This document shows, one piece after another, positions 13,180-22,655 of a DNA stretch of 28,255 nucleotides. Location: the IMG/VR virus record IMGVR_UViG_3300023109_000094, positions 1-28,255 of that record, one strand, 5' to 3'. Within the stretch, counting starts at the first letter, position 1; each line of letters begins with the position of its first letter. The position numbers were made by a program, and so were the translations under genes. This DNA comes from a virus. The notes below the pieces were generated by a model, which worked only from the letters and a program-made list of their open reading frames with translations, had not been told where the DNA came from and did not search any database.

Positions 13180-14322
13180 ATGGCTGTATATAAAATATTT
13201 CCTGAAAAAGATGCTACCATATATAGTGAATATCCTAGTAAGAATACTGGGTTAGATCAAATACTTGAAGCCTCTACATACCAATCAGATGGTTCAGGTC
13301 AAGTAAGTAGATACTTAATTAAATTTCCTACTAGTCAAATCTCTGAAATTATTACAGATAAAGTCACTAATGGGGAATATAAAGTATATTTAAGAAATTT
13401 TAATGCTGTAGTAACAGGATTAAACTTAGACCAAAAATTAGAATTTTACCCAACATCAGGTAGCTGGGGTATGGGAACAGGAAGGTATAATGACTCACCT
13501 ATAGTAACAAATGGTGTTAGTTGGGCATGGCAAAGTTATTCAGGTTCAAATAAATGGCCTACATCTGGATTTAATGATTTTGTAACAGCTTCTTTTGTAA
13601 CTGGTAAAGATGGTGGGGGAACTTGGTATACTGGTTCTAATTTACCATTAGATCCTATTACACAATCACAAACCTTTAGTTATTCTGATACTAAGGATAT
13701 TATAGTTGATGTAACTAATACAGTAGAAACATGGTATAGTAATTCATTAGATTCTAATAATGGGTTTACTAATGAAGGGTTTTTAGTAAAACAACCATCA
13801 GAAAACGAATTTATTAATAACCCAAATGATACAGCAACCTTTAGATATTTTTCAATTGATACTAACACAATCTACCCACCTCAATTAGAATTTAGATATA
13901 ATGATTATATATTTAATACTGGGTCTTCATCACATAGAATATTACCTCAAGTAGAAAGTTTTGTTTCTATATATAATAATAAAGGTACTTATTATTCTGA
14001 AAGTGTTCCTAGATTAAGATTCGCAGCACTTCCAAAATACCCAGATAGAGTATTTTTAACTGCCTCACTATACAACACTAATTTTTATCTTCCTGAATCA
14101 CAATCCTTGTATGCTGTTAAAGATACAGATACCAATGAATTTGTAATTGATTTTGATGATGAATACACTAGAATTAGTGCTGATGAAACTTCAAGTTATT
14201 TTGATTTATATTGTAATGGTTTAGAACCTGAAAGATATTATACAGTTTTAGTTAAAACATCAATAAATGGTGAAGTCAAAGTTTTAGATGAAGATATAAT
14301 GTTTAAAGTAGTTAAAGGATGA
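13180..14322 (+). CDS. beta-rich tail/baseplate structural protein (DNRLRE-like N-terminus)
   Basis: The N-terminal 200 residues resemble the DNRLRE/CBM96-type beta-sandwich seen in phage and cell-surface proteins: VYKIFPEKDATIYSEYP, then SRYLIKFPTSQI, EFYPTSGSWGMGTGRYND and DIIVDVTNTVETWYS. The remaining 180 residues (RLRFAALPKYPDRVFLTASLY, LEPERYYTVLVKT) form a second beta domain. Such proteins often sit on the outer baseplate or fibres and bind carbohydrate or other virion proteins. It is 380 residues long, is preceded by six bases and overlaps the next gene through ATGA. The domain match is by pattern only. Confidence 0.7.
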   Translation: MAVYKIFPEKDATIYSEYPSKNTGLDQILEASTYQSDGSGQVSRYLIKFPTSQISEIITDKVTNGEYKVYLRNFNAVVTGLNLDQKLEFYPTSGSWGMGTGRYNDSPIVTNGVSWAWQSYSGSNKWPTSGFNDFVTASFVTGKDGGGTWYTGSNLPLDPITQSQTFSYSDTKDIIVDVTNTVETWYSNSLDSNNGFTNEGFLVKQPSENEFINNPNDTATFRYFSIDTNTIYPPQLEFRYNDYIFNTGSSSHRILPQVESFVSIYNNKGTYYSESVPRLRFAALPKYPDRVFLTASLYNTNFYLPESQSLYAVKDTDTNEFVIDFDDEYTRISADETSSYFDLYCNGLEPERYYTVLVKTSINGEVKVLDEDIMFKVVKG

Positions 14323-14678
14323 GTGAAAACGGAAATAGGCAAGCAGGGTTAAAAAAGCAAGTATTTGATAAAGATGCTTTCGAAAAAACCTTTAATACAG
14401 AATTTACAGAGTTATTATCTTCTGATGATCCTAGTTTTTTTAGTCTCGATTTAGCTACTATAGGAGATTTTTTTGAATTATATCTTAGATTATTTAATGA
14501 AATACCTAAACTTGGAGTAGTAAATTCTCATGAGTATCTTGCTAGAACTAGTGGTGAATTTGTAGATTTCCAACCTCAACAAGCAGAAATAGACGAGTTA
14601 TTATCCGAAATAGACCAATTAAGAGAAGAAAATTTACAACTAAGAGTAGACTTTGCAGAGTCCCTTGATAATGATTAA
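14319..14678 (+). CDS. unknown coiled-coil virion-operon protein (119 aa)
   Basis: This acidic protein of 119 residues has an N-terminal DAFEKTFNTEFTELL and FFELYLRLFNEIPKLG, then a C-terminal coiled coil of about 40 residues (EIDELLSEIDQLREENLQLRV) with clean heptads. It is translationally coupled to the preceding beta-rich gene (ATGA overlap) and lies ten bases before the giant structural gene. A trimerising or adaptor role for that large protein is plausible but unproven. No family is recognised. Confidence 0.68.
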   Translation: MSENGNRQAGLKKQVFDKDAFEKTFNTEFTELLSSDDPSFFSLDLATIGDFFELYLRLFNEIPKLGVVNSHEYLARTSGEFVDFQPQQAEIDELLSEIDQLREENLQLRVDFAESLDND

Positions 14679-14688
14679 TAAATAATAA

Positions 14689-17600
14689 ATGAGTAAAATA
14701 TCAGAAACTTTTGGAATCGGTGTAAATAGTGGAGGTGCTAGTATTAGTGCTTCAATTACATATGCAGATCCTGCTTCTATAGCTAGTAGTGGGTTTCCAT
14801 TTGCATCCAATAATATAGTCCCTTCTCAAACTATTAGTGGTTCTTTTGACCCCGATTCATATCAATCTTATATAGAATTTTTCATTTATGATTATAATAA
14901 AAATATTGTTATAACAAACCATGATTACAAAGATTGGCAAATAGATGAGAATGTTAATACAGAATCAACTCAAATTAACACTACCTTTACAGATGATCAA
15001 GGAATACAACAATTAGAAACATTTACAGGTTCTATTAACACAGATTTTATAGAAGTAAATCCTATAGATGATGTTACAAAATATGGTATTAACACGGGTG
15101 ATGTTTACACATTATATAATTTCATTACTACTCATCTTGGATCTAATGCTGAAATTACTTTCTTTATTGATGAAATCTCTTCAAATAGAACTGAAGTAAG
15201 GTTAAAATCTAATGAAATAGATGATGCAACTATTGAATTTGGGTATAATAAGTTAAAAAGTCAATTAGATTCTCAACGTTATTTTGATGAATTTTATATT
15301 AATCTTTTTGCTAATGATTATGCTACAGGTGTTAATATTTTACTTGATAAGGATGAAGAAAAAGGATATTCTGTTTTAATAAAATTAGCAGAACCCCTTC
15401 AAGCTTTCCTCCAAGTAGGAGATCAATGTTTTGTTTGTACTAAACAAAGTGAAACTGTAGCTTATAGTGTTAATTTTATTGAAGATTTTTCCAATCTAAT
15501 AGATACAGCTACTTATATTAAAGGGCCTAACATTAATATTTCTTTACAAGAATTAGTAAACAATTCAACACCTCTTCAATCTAAACAAGATTTATTAAAA
15601 ACTAAATCATCATCATCCTTAGATAGTGTTTTAAATTATCTAAATAAAACTGGTGTTGCTATTACCCCAAATTACTCATATAATACTTTTAATGAGTTTA
15701 TTAACTTTTCCTCTGCAAAATCAAGAATAAATAACTTTTATGAAAAAGTATCTCAAATTCAATCATACCAGGCTGATATAGATACTATTACCACAGTAAC
15801 TCCTACAAACCCTAATGTAATCCCAGTTTCTACTAGTTTAGCTAGTTTACAGAATAATATTACTGATATAGTTTCAAATTTTGATGGGTATGAAAATTAT
15901 TTATATTATACTTCATCAGTATATGCTTACCCTAAAACTGGAGATTCATATCCTTTTGATTTATTACCTACAGGAAGTACAGAAGTATTAAAATGGATGG
16001 GTAGTGATGTTGAAAATTCTCAGTACTATGGGGGTTATGTTTTATCAGCTTCATTATATGATGAAGATAATCAAAATTGGTTATGGTATACAATCCCAGA
16101 ATTTATAAAAGAAAATTCAGATAATGATAATTATATTACTTTTGCAAATATGGTTGGTCAATCATTTGATGAAGTATGGCTATACACAAGAGCATTAAGT
16201 GAAAGGTTTAATACTACAAATAATCCTGAAACTGGATTACCTTTAGATTTAGCTGCAGAGGCTATTAAAGGTTTAGGATTTGAAACCTTTGGAAATAATT
16301 ATGATAACCAAAACAACTTTATAGGTTTAACAGGTGAAGATAATGAGTCTTATGTTCCTCCAACTGGGAGTGAATTAATTACTAAATATGTTGCTATAAA
16401 TGATGGTAAAATCCTTAATTATTGGGATTTTGGATATTCTTGGGCTGATTATGTTGAAGAAATCGTTACTAAAGGATTTCCATATGCCATAGATAAAGTA
16501 AGTAAAGAAATTTATAAACGTCTTTACCATAACATGGCTTACCTTACTAAGAAAAAAGGTACAATTAGTGGTTTAAGACAATTAATTAATATTTGGGGTA
16601 TCCCTAATACTATACTTCGAATTAATGAATTTGGAGGTAAAAATAGAGATAATACTGATGACTATGATTTATGGTATAAACGTTATAGTTATGCGTATAC
16701 TCCCGTAGGTAATTCATATATCGCTAGTTCATCTGTAAAGATTCCTTGGATGCCTTTAGAACGCAATTATATAGCAGAGGGAGCTGCTGCTTTTGTAGTA
16801 CCTGATGGGTTAGCTTTTAGATTTAAAACAACCGGTTATCCCACATCAAGTTATGCAGGAAATAATTTTACCCAATCATTAGCAGTTAAAAAATCAAATG
16901 GGGTTAATGATAATTCTATGGATTGGGGTATTAAATTATCCTATGAAGTACCACCAGTAGGAACTTACAACGGAGCGGGTGTTAGTGATTATATTAATTA
17001 TGGTAAAATAAACTTCTATATGTCAGCTTCAGTAGCTGATGGGGGGGTTCAAGAATCAAGTGATATTTATTTACCTTTCTTTGATGGGGGTTGGTGGACT
17101 ATTTTACTTCAAAGAGATAAACACGTATCTTATTTTAATAATACTAGTGATACTACTTATACCTTACGAGTTGCTAATAAGCAAGTTAATGGTTGGGATG
17201 GAAATTCAATAGGCTGGAGTGGTGATACTACTATTGCAAGTGTTAGCCAACCATCAGTAAATGATGCTTGGAATAAATTTGGGGTTACACCAAATGATGG
17301 GGTTTATTTAGGAGGGTATGTTTCGGGATCAATAATAGAAACTGAAATATTGAATGATTTTGGTAGAATATTTTCAGGCTCACTCCAAGAATTTAGATAT
17401 TATTCATTTGATATAGGTGAATCGGTATTTAATGATTTAGTTATGAACCCTGAAAGTATTGAAGGTAATAGTATTTCAGGATCACAATCATCCTTTGATA
17501 TTGTAAACTTTAGAGCACCTTTAGGTAACGAATTAGAATTTACCTACACAGCATCACAATATGATTACTATATAGAAAATATATCATCATCACACCCTGC

Positions 17601-20600
17601 AATTACAGGCTCAGCACCTTCAGTAATTACTGGATCTTTTATAAATCCATCTGATTTATCTACAACATCAAGTTATGAATTTATTCATTATTCTTCTTCA
17701 GTTAAAAGAACATATAGTAGACCAAATGTTGAAACATATTTCTTGGATCAACCTTCTATTGGAATTAGAAATAGGGTATCAAATAAAATACAAGTTAAAG
17801 ATGGGGAGGTATATGGTAATGTATTATCTCAATATAGAAGTATTCAACAAAATTATTTAATTAGTGAAAGTTATACTGAAGATATAACAAGTTTAGAAGT
17901 TGGTTTTTCACCACAAGATGAAGTAAATGATGATATAATTGCATCTTTTGGTTATGGTGTAATATCAGACACACTTGCAGATCCTAGATTTGCTTGGAGG
18001 GGAGATCAAGATTACTATCCTAAATTAAGAAGTATAGCTGAAGATTATTTTAGAAAATATACAGAAGGAAATGTTTGGGATTATATAAGATTAATAAAAT
18101 ACTTTGATAATTCAATATTTAAAGCAATTAAATCATATGTACCAGCTCGTACAAATGTTAATACAGGTGTTATTATTAAACAACACATGCTTGAACGTAA
18201 TAGACGAATTCCAGTAACAGTTGATCCTAATACCATAATAGCATATACTCCAGAAGAAGAAATTGTAGTTGGAGGTCAACCTACACTTTCAGGAATGAAT
18301 AGTCCTATTTCATATAGAAATTTAGAAATTACAGGAAGTATAAAAGTAGCATCGATAACTGGTGGTAATGGTGGTGTTCCTCCAGATTTAAAAGGAGAAG
18401 TATCAGGTAGTGGAGCAGGTTTTAATATTGTTGCTTTAACTCAAAGTTGGACTGGTAGTAATCCTTCTATAAGTGGATCAGTTCAATTTACAGATTATAC
18501 CCAAGATGAATTTTTTAATGGTGAATATAGTGGTAGTGAATTTATAGCAACTACACAATCATTATTAAATAACCCATTTGCATCCTCAACAGTCCCCGAT
18601 ACAAGATATGCTGTAGCTGTATCAACAAGTACAGGACAGTTTGATGGTTCTGATTTACGATTTATAAGCACATATCCTAAATATAATATTGCTATGCAAA
18701 CTTTTGCATATACTTGGGAAGATTATTTAGGAAATACTCCGGGTGTTGATATTGATGCAGATATAGAAGATTGGGCGATTGCACAAACCGGTGATGGTGA
18801 AAATAAAGCTTTAATTGTTATAGTTCAAGGTAATTCTACATCTGGTCCTAAAAATTTCTTCCCACATGCCTTGATACTTCCAGCAAAGGGAGCTATTAAT
18901 GCTAATACAGGTATTTTAGATACAGGTTCTTGGCAAAAATTATTTGGGATTAAACTCAATGCTGCCAATAATGTAGTCCAACAATATGGTATGAATGATA
19001 TCCCATTACCTCCAATTGCATCCGGAAATATGTGGGGTCTTACTGGTAATGCATTAGTTAATCAAGGTATTCCTATATATGAACCAAATAATACTGGCCC
19101 CTATTTTAAATTTGACCTTGATGCTGGTATAGGAGTAAATCGGTTTTTTGGAGATAACCCCACAGGTAATAATTGTAATTTTATTACATCACCTGCATTA
19201 GGTGATAAACCGAGTAGTGTAGTACTCTCTACTTTTTTAGGAAGAAAAGATGCTATAGAGACATCATTTTTAGATAAAAGTAGTATAGGAGTAACAACTA
19301 ATACCTTTGTTCAATATAAAAATAATAATATAGGAAATAGCACCTCACCAACTCTAAGAATCCAAAATGGAACCAGCGCACTCCCTCAAGATTCAACATC
19401 TTCAACATGGTTATTAGCTTTCAATCAATCGGATGCTCAACGACCTACATATTCAGTATATGTTTCAAACTTTGATGAAGAATTCGAAGGGAAAGGATCA
19501 TCATTAGGTATAGGGGGTTGGTACCAACAATTAAATAATGGTAATGGTCTTGATGTAGGTAGTGGTAGTTTATATTTAGCAGGCACAACATGGACTGGCT
19601 CTTTTGGAGATAGTGGTTATTATGTTCCTTATAGTTTAATGTTAAATAATTTAAATTATGAAGATGATAATACAACCATAGTTAACAACACATCAACTTT
19701 TAATAACCCATTTAATTTAAGTTTTAATTTTGATATTATAAATGATTTATCTACCGCAGGAACACCAGCTACTATAGATTTAGAAGGCCTTCCAGGTAAT
19801 AGATTTGTTCACCAAAGAAATGAAATATTAGGTAAAATATCATTAGGGAGTACTAATCCTAATAGAGTATCAACAGGATTTACATATGGTTATCAAGGAC
19901 AACAAGTTGAAGATTATTGGGAAGGTGCTGGTAGATATATAAGTGGTAGTATTGGATTTTATTCCCCATCATCAGGTTTTGGTACTTTATATGTTCCTGG
20001 AGGTCCAAACCCTACACAACTTCTTAATTTTTTCCCTAATTTAATTCCATTTTTTGAATATTATAATACACCTTTTAACCCCTTAATAAATAATGCAACT
20101 GAAAGTGTAAAAAATACTTATTTACAAGTGGTAGAGTATGATGATGGTCCTATACCTTCAAATATTGTACCTATAATAGAAAATACTGCTTTAAAAGCAA
20201 GAGTACCCGATAGTTTTTACACACAAAAAGCTTCAATACTTCCAAGATATGTAGGAAGTACTTTACAATCAGCTGATTATAATCTTCCAGCTGTAAAATC
20301 CCCAGCAAATTTAAAATATTCACCTGGAGGTGCTACAAACCAACCTATTACATTTTTAAATGCCTTCTTATCAGGTAGTGAGAATGATGGGTATTTCCCA
20401 ATTACTGGTAGTGATAATTGGGAAGGAGATTCTTCATATGGAACTATGAAGTCTACTAATACTGCTGTAAGTACAATATTTAAAGCACCAATATATTTTG
20501 CTCACTTTAAAACATCATATTATAACCAAAATAATGATGGTACTTATACATTCGAAATTGATGCTTTAATTGAATCTCCTTTAGAAAATATTAAAGGAGC

Positions 20601-21903
20601 CAAAGCCCCAAATCTACCAGAGATTATAAAAATTGATGGGAATGATACTTGGGTTACAGATGTAAGAAGTACATTTGAAGTAGATAGAAAAGTAAGTGTT
20701 GCTTACACTAATGCTCAATTTGCAGGTGTAAATTATGGAGATTTAAAAGTTGGAACTAATAAAATCTTTCAAGGAGCAGCTGAATATCTTACCATAGGTG
20801 CTACTACTACAGGAGATAATGGAGTAACATCTTCATATATAACACCAAGATCAACTCCTACAATGTCGTTTTTCCCTGCTAATTGGGGAAGCTTTGATAT
20901 TACAGACGGTGGTGAGGTTGAATGTTTTAACTTTGATGCAGCCTTATCTCCACCTGGTGATAGATCAGCATTCCCTGGTAATTTTGGTAATTTCTTACTA
21001 ACGGGTAGTGATGGTACTGATGGTTTTTTAATTTTAGGTGGTGATAATATAATTTGGAGTCAATCCTTCCAAGATGGAGGGGTAGGTGGTACTCAAGCTA
21101 AATATGGTTATTTTACTGGTGCTGGTTTAGGGTTAATAAATAGTATAAATCATGCTGTTAGTGAATCTACACAAATAATTTCAACTTATAATGTACCTCC
21201 TCTAATAGCAACCCTAGGAGTTCCAAAAATAACCCCACCTTCAAAATCACCAAACCCTTCAAATCGTAATAGTTATATTACTCAAAACTTTTCACAATCA
21301 TCATTCCCTGGTGAAAAATTGGGATTATATGGCTTCCCAGAATCAATTGAGAGTGGTTCACTTCCTTTTCTAATTCAAAAAGGAGATGAATTAGTTTGTA
21401 CTTTTAATACTAACCCAAGTGCTACAAATTACTTAGAGTACGTAGCATCTACTAAGGTATATACTGTAGTTGAAGTTTCAAGTTCAATAAATTTAGGACT
21501 TAATTTTACAAGCTTAAAAGCCGCTACAGCTTACTCAGCTTCAGTTTATAGATCATCTGATAATTTTCAAATATACAATGATCGGTTAGCAAATGTTCAA
21601 GGAGATGGAGAAGTAAATTTAAAAAATCTTTTAAAAGTATACCCAGACCCATCACGAGATGGAGTTATTAAGGGACAAATTAATAGTTTTATAGTCCGTA
21701 GAAGAAATAATGCAGGTGATAGGGTTATGGTTTTCCAAACCCCACCTAATAACGAAATAACATCTCTCACAGGTTCAGGTGAAGGTTATTTGATACCTGG
21801 AGATTTTACTCCCACACAAAAGAGAAATGTTCAATCATTAATTTCTCAATTAAAAGCTAAAAATACTTTCGAAGAAGATAACATAAATAAAAAAGATACG
21901 TAA
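14689..21903 (+). CDS. giant virion structural protein (2404 aa), tail/baseplate with a LamG-like domain
   Basis: The gene is more than a quarter of the window. Residues 1-280 are beta-rich with Gly-Ser-Phe strands; about 290-400 are helical (LDSVLNYLNKTG, SRINNFYEKVSQIQ). A motif at about 610-650 (LYHNMAYLTKKKGTISGLRQ, then GIPNTILRINEFGG) recurs in large structural proteins of environmental T4-like phages. Residues about 700-925 look like a laminin-G/concanavalin-like lectin fold (WWTILLQRDK, YLGGYVSGS, GRIFSGSLQEFRYYSF). At about 1075-1180 stands another conserved block (EVGFSPQDEVNDDI, YFRKYTEGNVWDYIRLIKYF, SYVPARTNVNTG). The last 1200 residues are Gly/Ser/Asn-rich beta structure. It occupies the T4 gp7 position after gp6, but homology to gp7 is not shown. 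It is probably a peripheral baseplate or host-contact protein. Confidence 0.8.
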   Translation: MSKISETFGIGVNSGGASISASITYADPASIASSGFPFASNNIVPSQTISGSFDPDSYQSYIEFFIYDYNKNIVITNHDYKDWQIDENVNTESTQINTTFTDDQGIQQLETFTGSINTDFIEVNPIDDVTKYGINTGDVYTLYNFITTHLGSNAEITFFIDEISSNRTEVRLKSNEIDDATIEFGYNKLKSQLDSQRYFDEFYINLFANDYATGVNILLDKDEEKGYSVLIKLAEPLQAFLQVGDQCFVCTKQSETVAYSVNFIEDFSNLIDTATYIKGPNINISLQELVNNSTPLQSKQDLLKTKSSSSLDSVLNYLNKTGVAITPNYSYNTFNEFINFSSAKSRINNFYEKVSQIQSYQADIDTITTVTPTNPNVIPVSTSLASLQNNITDIVSNFDGYENYLYYTSSVYAYPKTGDSYPFDLLPTGSTEVLKWMGSDVENSQYYGGYVLSASLYDEDNQNWLWYTIPEFIKENSDNDNYITFANMVGQSFDEVWLYTRALSERFNTTNNPETGLPLDLAAEAIKGLGFETFGNNYDNQNNFIGLTGEDNESYVPPTGSELITKYVAINDGKILNYWDFGYSWADYVEEIVTKGFPYAIDKVSKEIYKRLYHNMAYLTKKKGTISGLRQLINIWGIPNTILRINEFGGKNRDNTDDYDLWYKRYSYAYTPVGNSYIASSSVKIPWMPLERNYIAEGAAAFVVPDGLAFRFKTTGYPTSSYAGNNFTQSLAVKKSNGVNDNSMDWGIKLSYEVPPVGTYNGAGVSDYINYGKINFYMSASVADGGVQESSDIYLPFFDGGWWTILLQRDKHVSYFNNTSDTTYTLRVANKQVNGWDGNSIGWSGDTTIASVSQPSVNDAWNKFGVTPNDGVYLGGYVSGSIIETEILNDFGRIFSGSLQEFRYYSFDIGESVFNDLVMNPESIEGNSISGSQSSFDIVNFRAPLGNELEFTYTASQYDYYIENISSSHPAITGSAPSVITGSFINPSDLSTTSSYEFIHYSSSVKRTYSRPNVETYFLDQPSIGIRNRVSNKIQVKDGEVYGNVLSQYRSIQQNYLISESYTEDITSLEVGFSPQDEVNDDIIASFGYGVISDTLADPRFAWRGDQDYYPKLRSIAEDYFRKYTEGNVWDYIRLIKYFDNSIFKAIKSYVPARTNVNTGVIIKQHMLERNRRIPVTVDPNTIIAYTPEEEIVVGGQPTLSGMNSPISYRNLEITGSIKVASITGGNGGVPPDLKGEVSGSGAGFNIVALTQSWTGSNPSISGSVQFTDYTQDEFFNGEYSGSEFIATTQSLLNNPFASSTVPDTRYAVAVSTSTGQFDGSDLRFISTYPKYNIAMQTFAYTWEDYLGNTPGVDIDADIEDWAIAQTGDGENKALIVIVQGNSTSGPKNFFPHALILPAKGAINANTGILDTGSWQKLFGIKLNAANNVVQQYGMNDIPLPPIASGNMWGLTGNALVNQGIPIYEPNNTGPYFKFDLDAGIGVNRFFGDNPTGNNCNFITSPALGDKPSSVVLSTFLGRKDAIETSFLDKSSIGVTTNTFVQYKNNNIGNSTSPTLRIQNGTSALPQDSTSSTWLLAFNQSDAQRPTYSVYVSNFDEEFEGKGSSLGIGGWYQQLNNGNGLDVGSGSLYLAGTTWTGSFGDSGYYVPYSLMLNNLNYEDDNTTIVNNTSTFNNPFNLSFNFDIINDLSTAGTPATIDLEGLPGNRFVHQRNEILGKISLGSTNPNRVSTGFTYGYQGQQVEDYWEGAGRYISGSIGFYSPSSGFGTLYVPGGPNPTQLLNFFPNLIPFFEYYNTPFNPLINNATESVKNTYLQVVEYDDGPIPSNIVPIIENTALKARVPDSFYTQKASILPRYVGSTLQSADYNLPAVKSPANLKYSPGGATNQPITFLNAFLSGSENDGYFPITGSDNWEGDSSYGTMKSTNTAVSTIFKAPIYFAHFKTSYYNQNNDGTYTFEIDALIESPLENIKGAKAPNLPEIIKIDGNDTWVTDVRSTFEVDRKVSVAYTNAQFAGVNYGDLKVGTNKIFQGAAEYLTIGATTTGDNGVTSSYITPRSTPTMSFFPANWGSFDITDGGEVECFNFDAALSPPGDRSAFPGNFGNFLLTGSDGTDGFLILGGDNIIWSQSFQDGGVGGTQAKYGYFTGAGLGLINSINHAVSESTQIISTYNVPPLIATLGVPKITPPSKSPNPSNRNSYITQNFSQSSFPGEKLGLYGFPESIESGSLPFLIQKGDELVCTFNTNPSATNYLEYVASTKVYTVVEVSSSINLGLNFTSLKAATAYSASVYRSSDNFQIYNDRLANVQGDGEVNLKNLLKVYPDPSRDGVIKGQINSFIVRRRNNAGDRVMVFQTPPNNEITSLTGSGEGYLIPGDFTPTQKRNVQSLISQLKAKNTFEEDNINKKDT

Positions 21904-21906
21904 AAA

Positions 21907-21921
21907 CCAAATATAATTTGG
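21907..21921 (+). other. small perfect hairpin after the giant gene
   Basis: CCAAAT (21907-21912) and ATTTGG (21916-21921) form a 6-bp perfect inverted repeat with a three-base loop, four bases after the stop codon. The following bases are A-rich rather than T-rich, so it is a poor intrinsic terminator. It overlaps the 15-mer shared with 4161-4175. Confidence 0.35.
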
Positions 21922-21942
21922 AATAAAAATAAAAAAATCATA

Positions 21943-21952
21943 TATTTATAAT
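21943..21952 (+). promoter_or_regulatory. late-type motif before the gene at 21967
   Basis: TATTTATAAT, preceded by ATA, lies 14 bases before the ATG at 21967 in a 63-base gap, one of the few gaps in the virion operon. AATATAATTTGGAAT stands upstream, as it does before the motif at 4181. Confidence 0.65.
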
Positions 21953-21966
21953 TAAAATAATATAAC

Positions 21967-22644
21967 ATGGGATACTTAAATAATCAGGTAGTAACAGTAG
22001 ATGCTATCTTAACCACAAAAGGAAGGGAGCTCTTAGCAAGGGGTGATGGTTCTTTTAATATACAATCATTCGCTTTATCAGATGATGAGATTGATTATAC
22101 CCTCTACAACCCTACAAACCCATCAGGCTCAGCTTATTATGGAGAAGCTATCCAAAACATGCCTTTATTAGAAGCATTTCCTGATGAGAATCAAATGATG
22201 AAGTATAAATTAGTAACCCTACCTAGAGATACAGCTAAAATGCCTGTAGTAAGTATAGATACTTCAGTTATTTCATTAGCCCAAACAGCAACTACAACAA
22301 TAACTCCATCAACTCTAAATTATTTAGGTAGTAACCAAGTAGCAGAATCTTCAGGATATTTATTCACAGTAAGTGATGTAAGACAATTCGCAGCAAGATC
22401 TGGAGTAGTAGGTGTTGGAGTTCCAAGTTCACTCCAAACTACTGTAGATGAAAATTTACAAACTAATGGTACTAATGTATCAACTACCGTAACTGGAAGA
22501 AGTGTTAAATTAACAGCAACTGGTGTTAATACTTTATATGGTCAAAGCGGAAATTCATCAAGCATATTATATAGTACTCTAACAATAATAGGTAGAGATT
22601 CAGGAGCAAGAATACAAGTCCCTATCCAAATTAAAAAAACATAA
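21967..22644 (+). CDS. virion structural protein, conserved in T4-like phages
   Basis: This 225-residue protein has a strongly recognisable N-terminus: MGYLNNQVVTVDAILTTKGR, then ELLARGDGSF, FALSDDEIDYTLYNP and SAYYGEAIQNMPLLEAFPDE. This pattern recurs in structural proteins of environmental T4-like phages, usually near fibre or tail genes; the exact virion position is not settled. The second half has beta strands typical of an Ig-like or adhesin-like domain (TTTITPSTLNYLG, GRSVKLTATGVNTLYG, STLTIIGRDSGARIQVPIQI). It starts a sub-unit with its own late-type motif and is followed by two related tail proteins. Confidence 0.75.
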   Translation: MGYLNNQVVTVDAILTTKGRELLARGDGSFNIQSFALSDDEIDYTLYNPTNPSGSAYYGEAIQNMPLLEAFPDENQMMKYKLVTLPRDTAKMPVVSIDTSVISLAQTATTTITPSTLNYLGSNQVAESSGYLFTVSDVRQFAARSGVVGVGVPSSLQTTVDENLQTNGTNVSTTVTGRSVKLTATGVNTLYGQSGNSSSILYSTLTIIGRDSGARIQVPIQIKKT

Positions 22645-22655
22645 AATAAAAAGAT

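Noticed and set aside
19445-19675. Minus-strand frame rich in Leu, His and Tyr
   Set aside because: It lies wholly inside the giant structural gene and is a codon-shadow composition.
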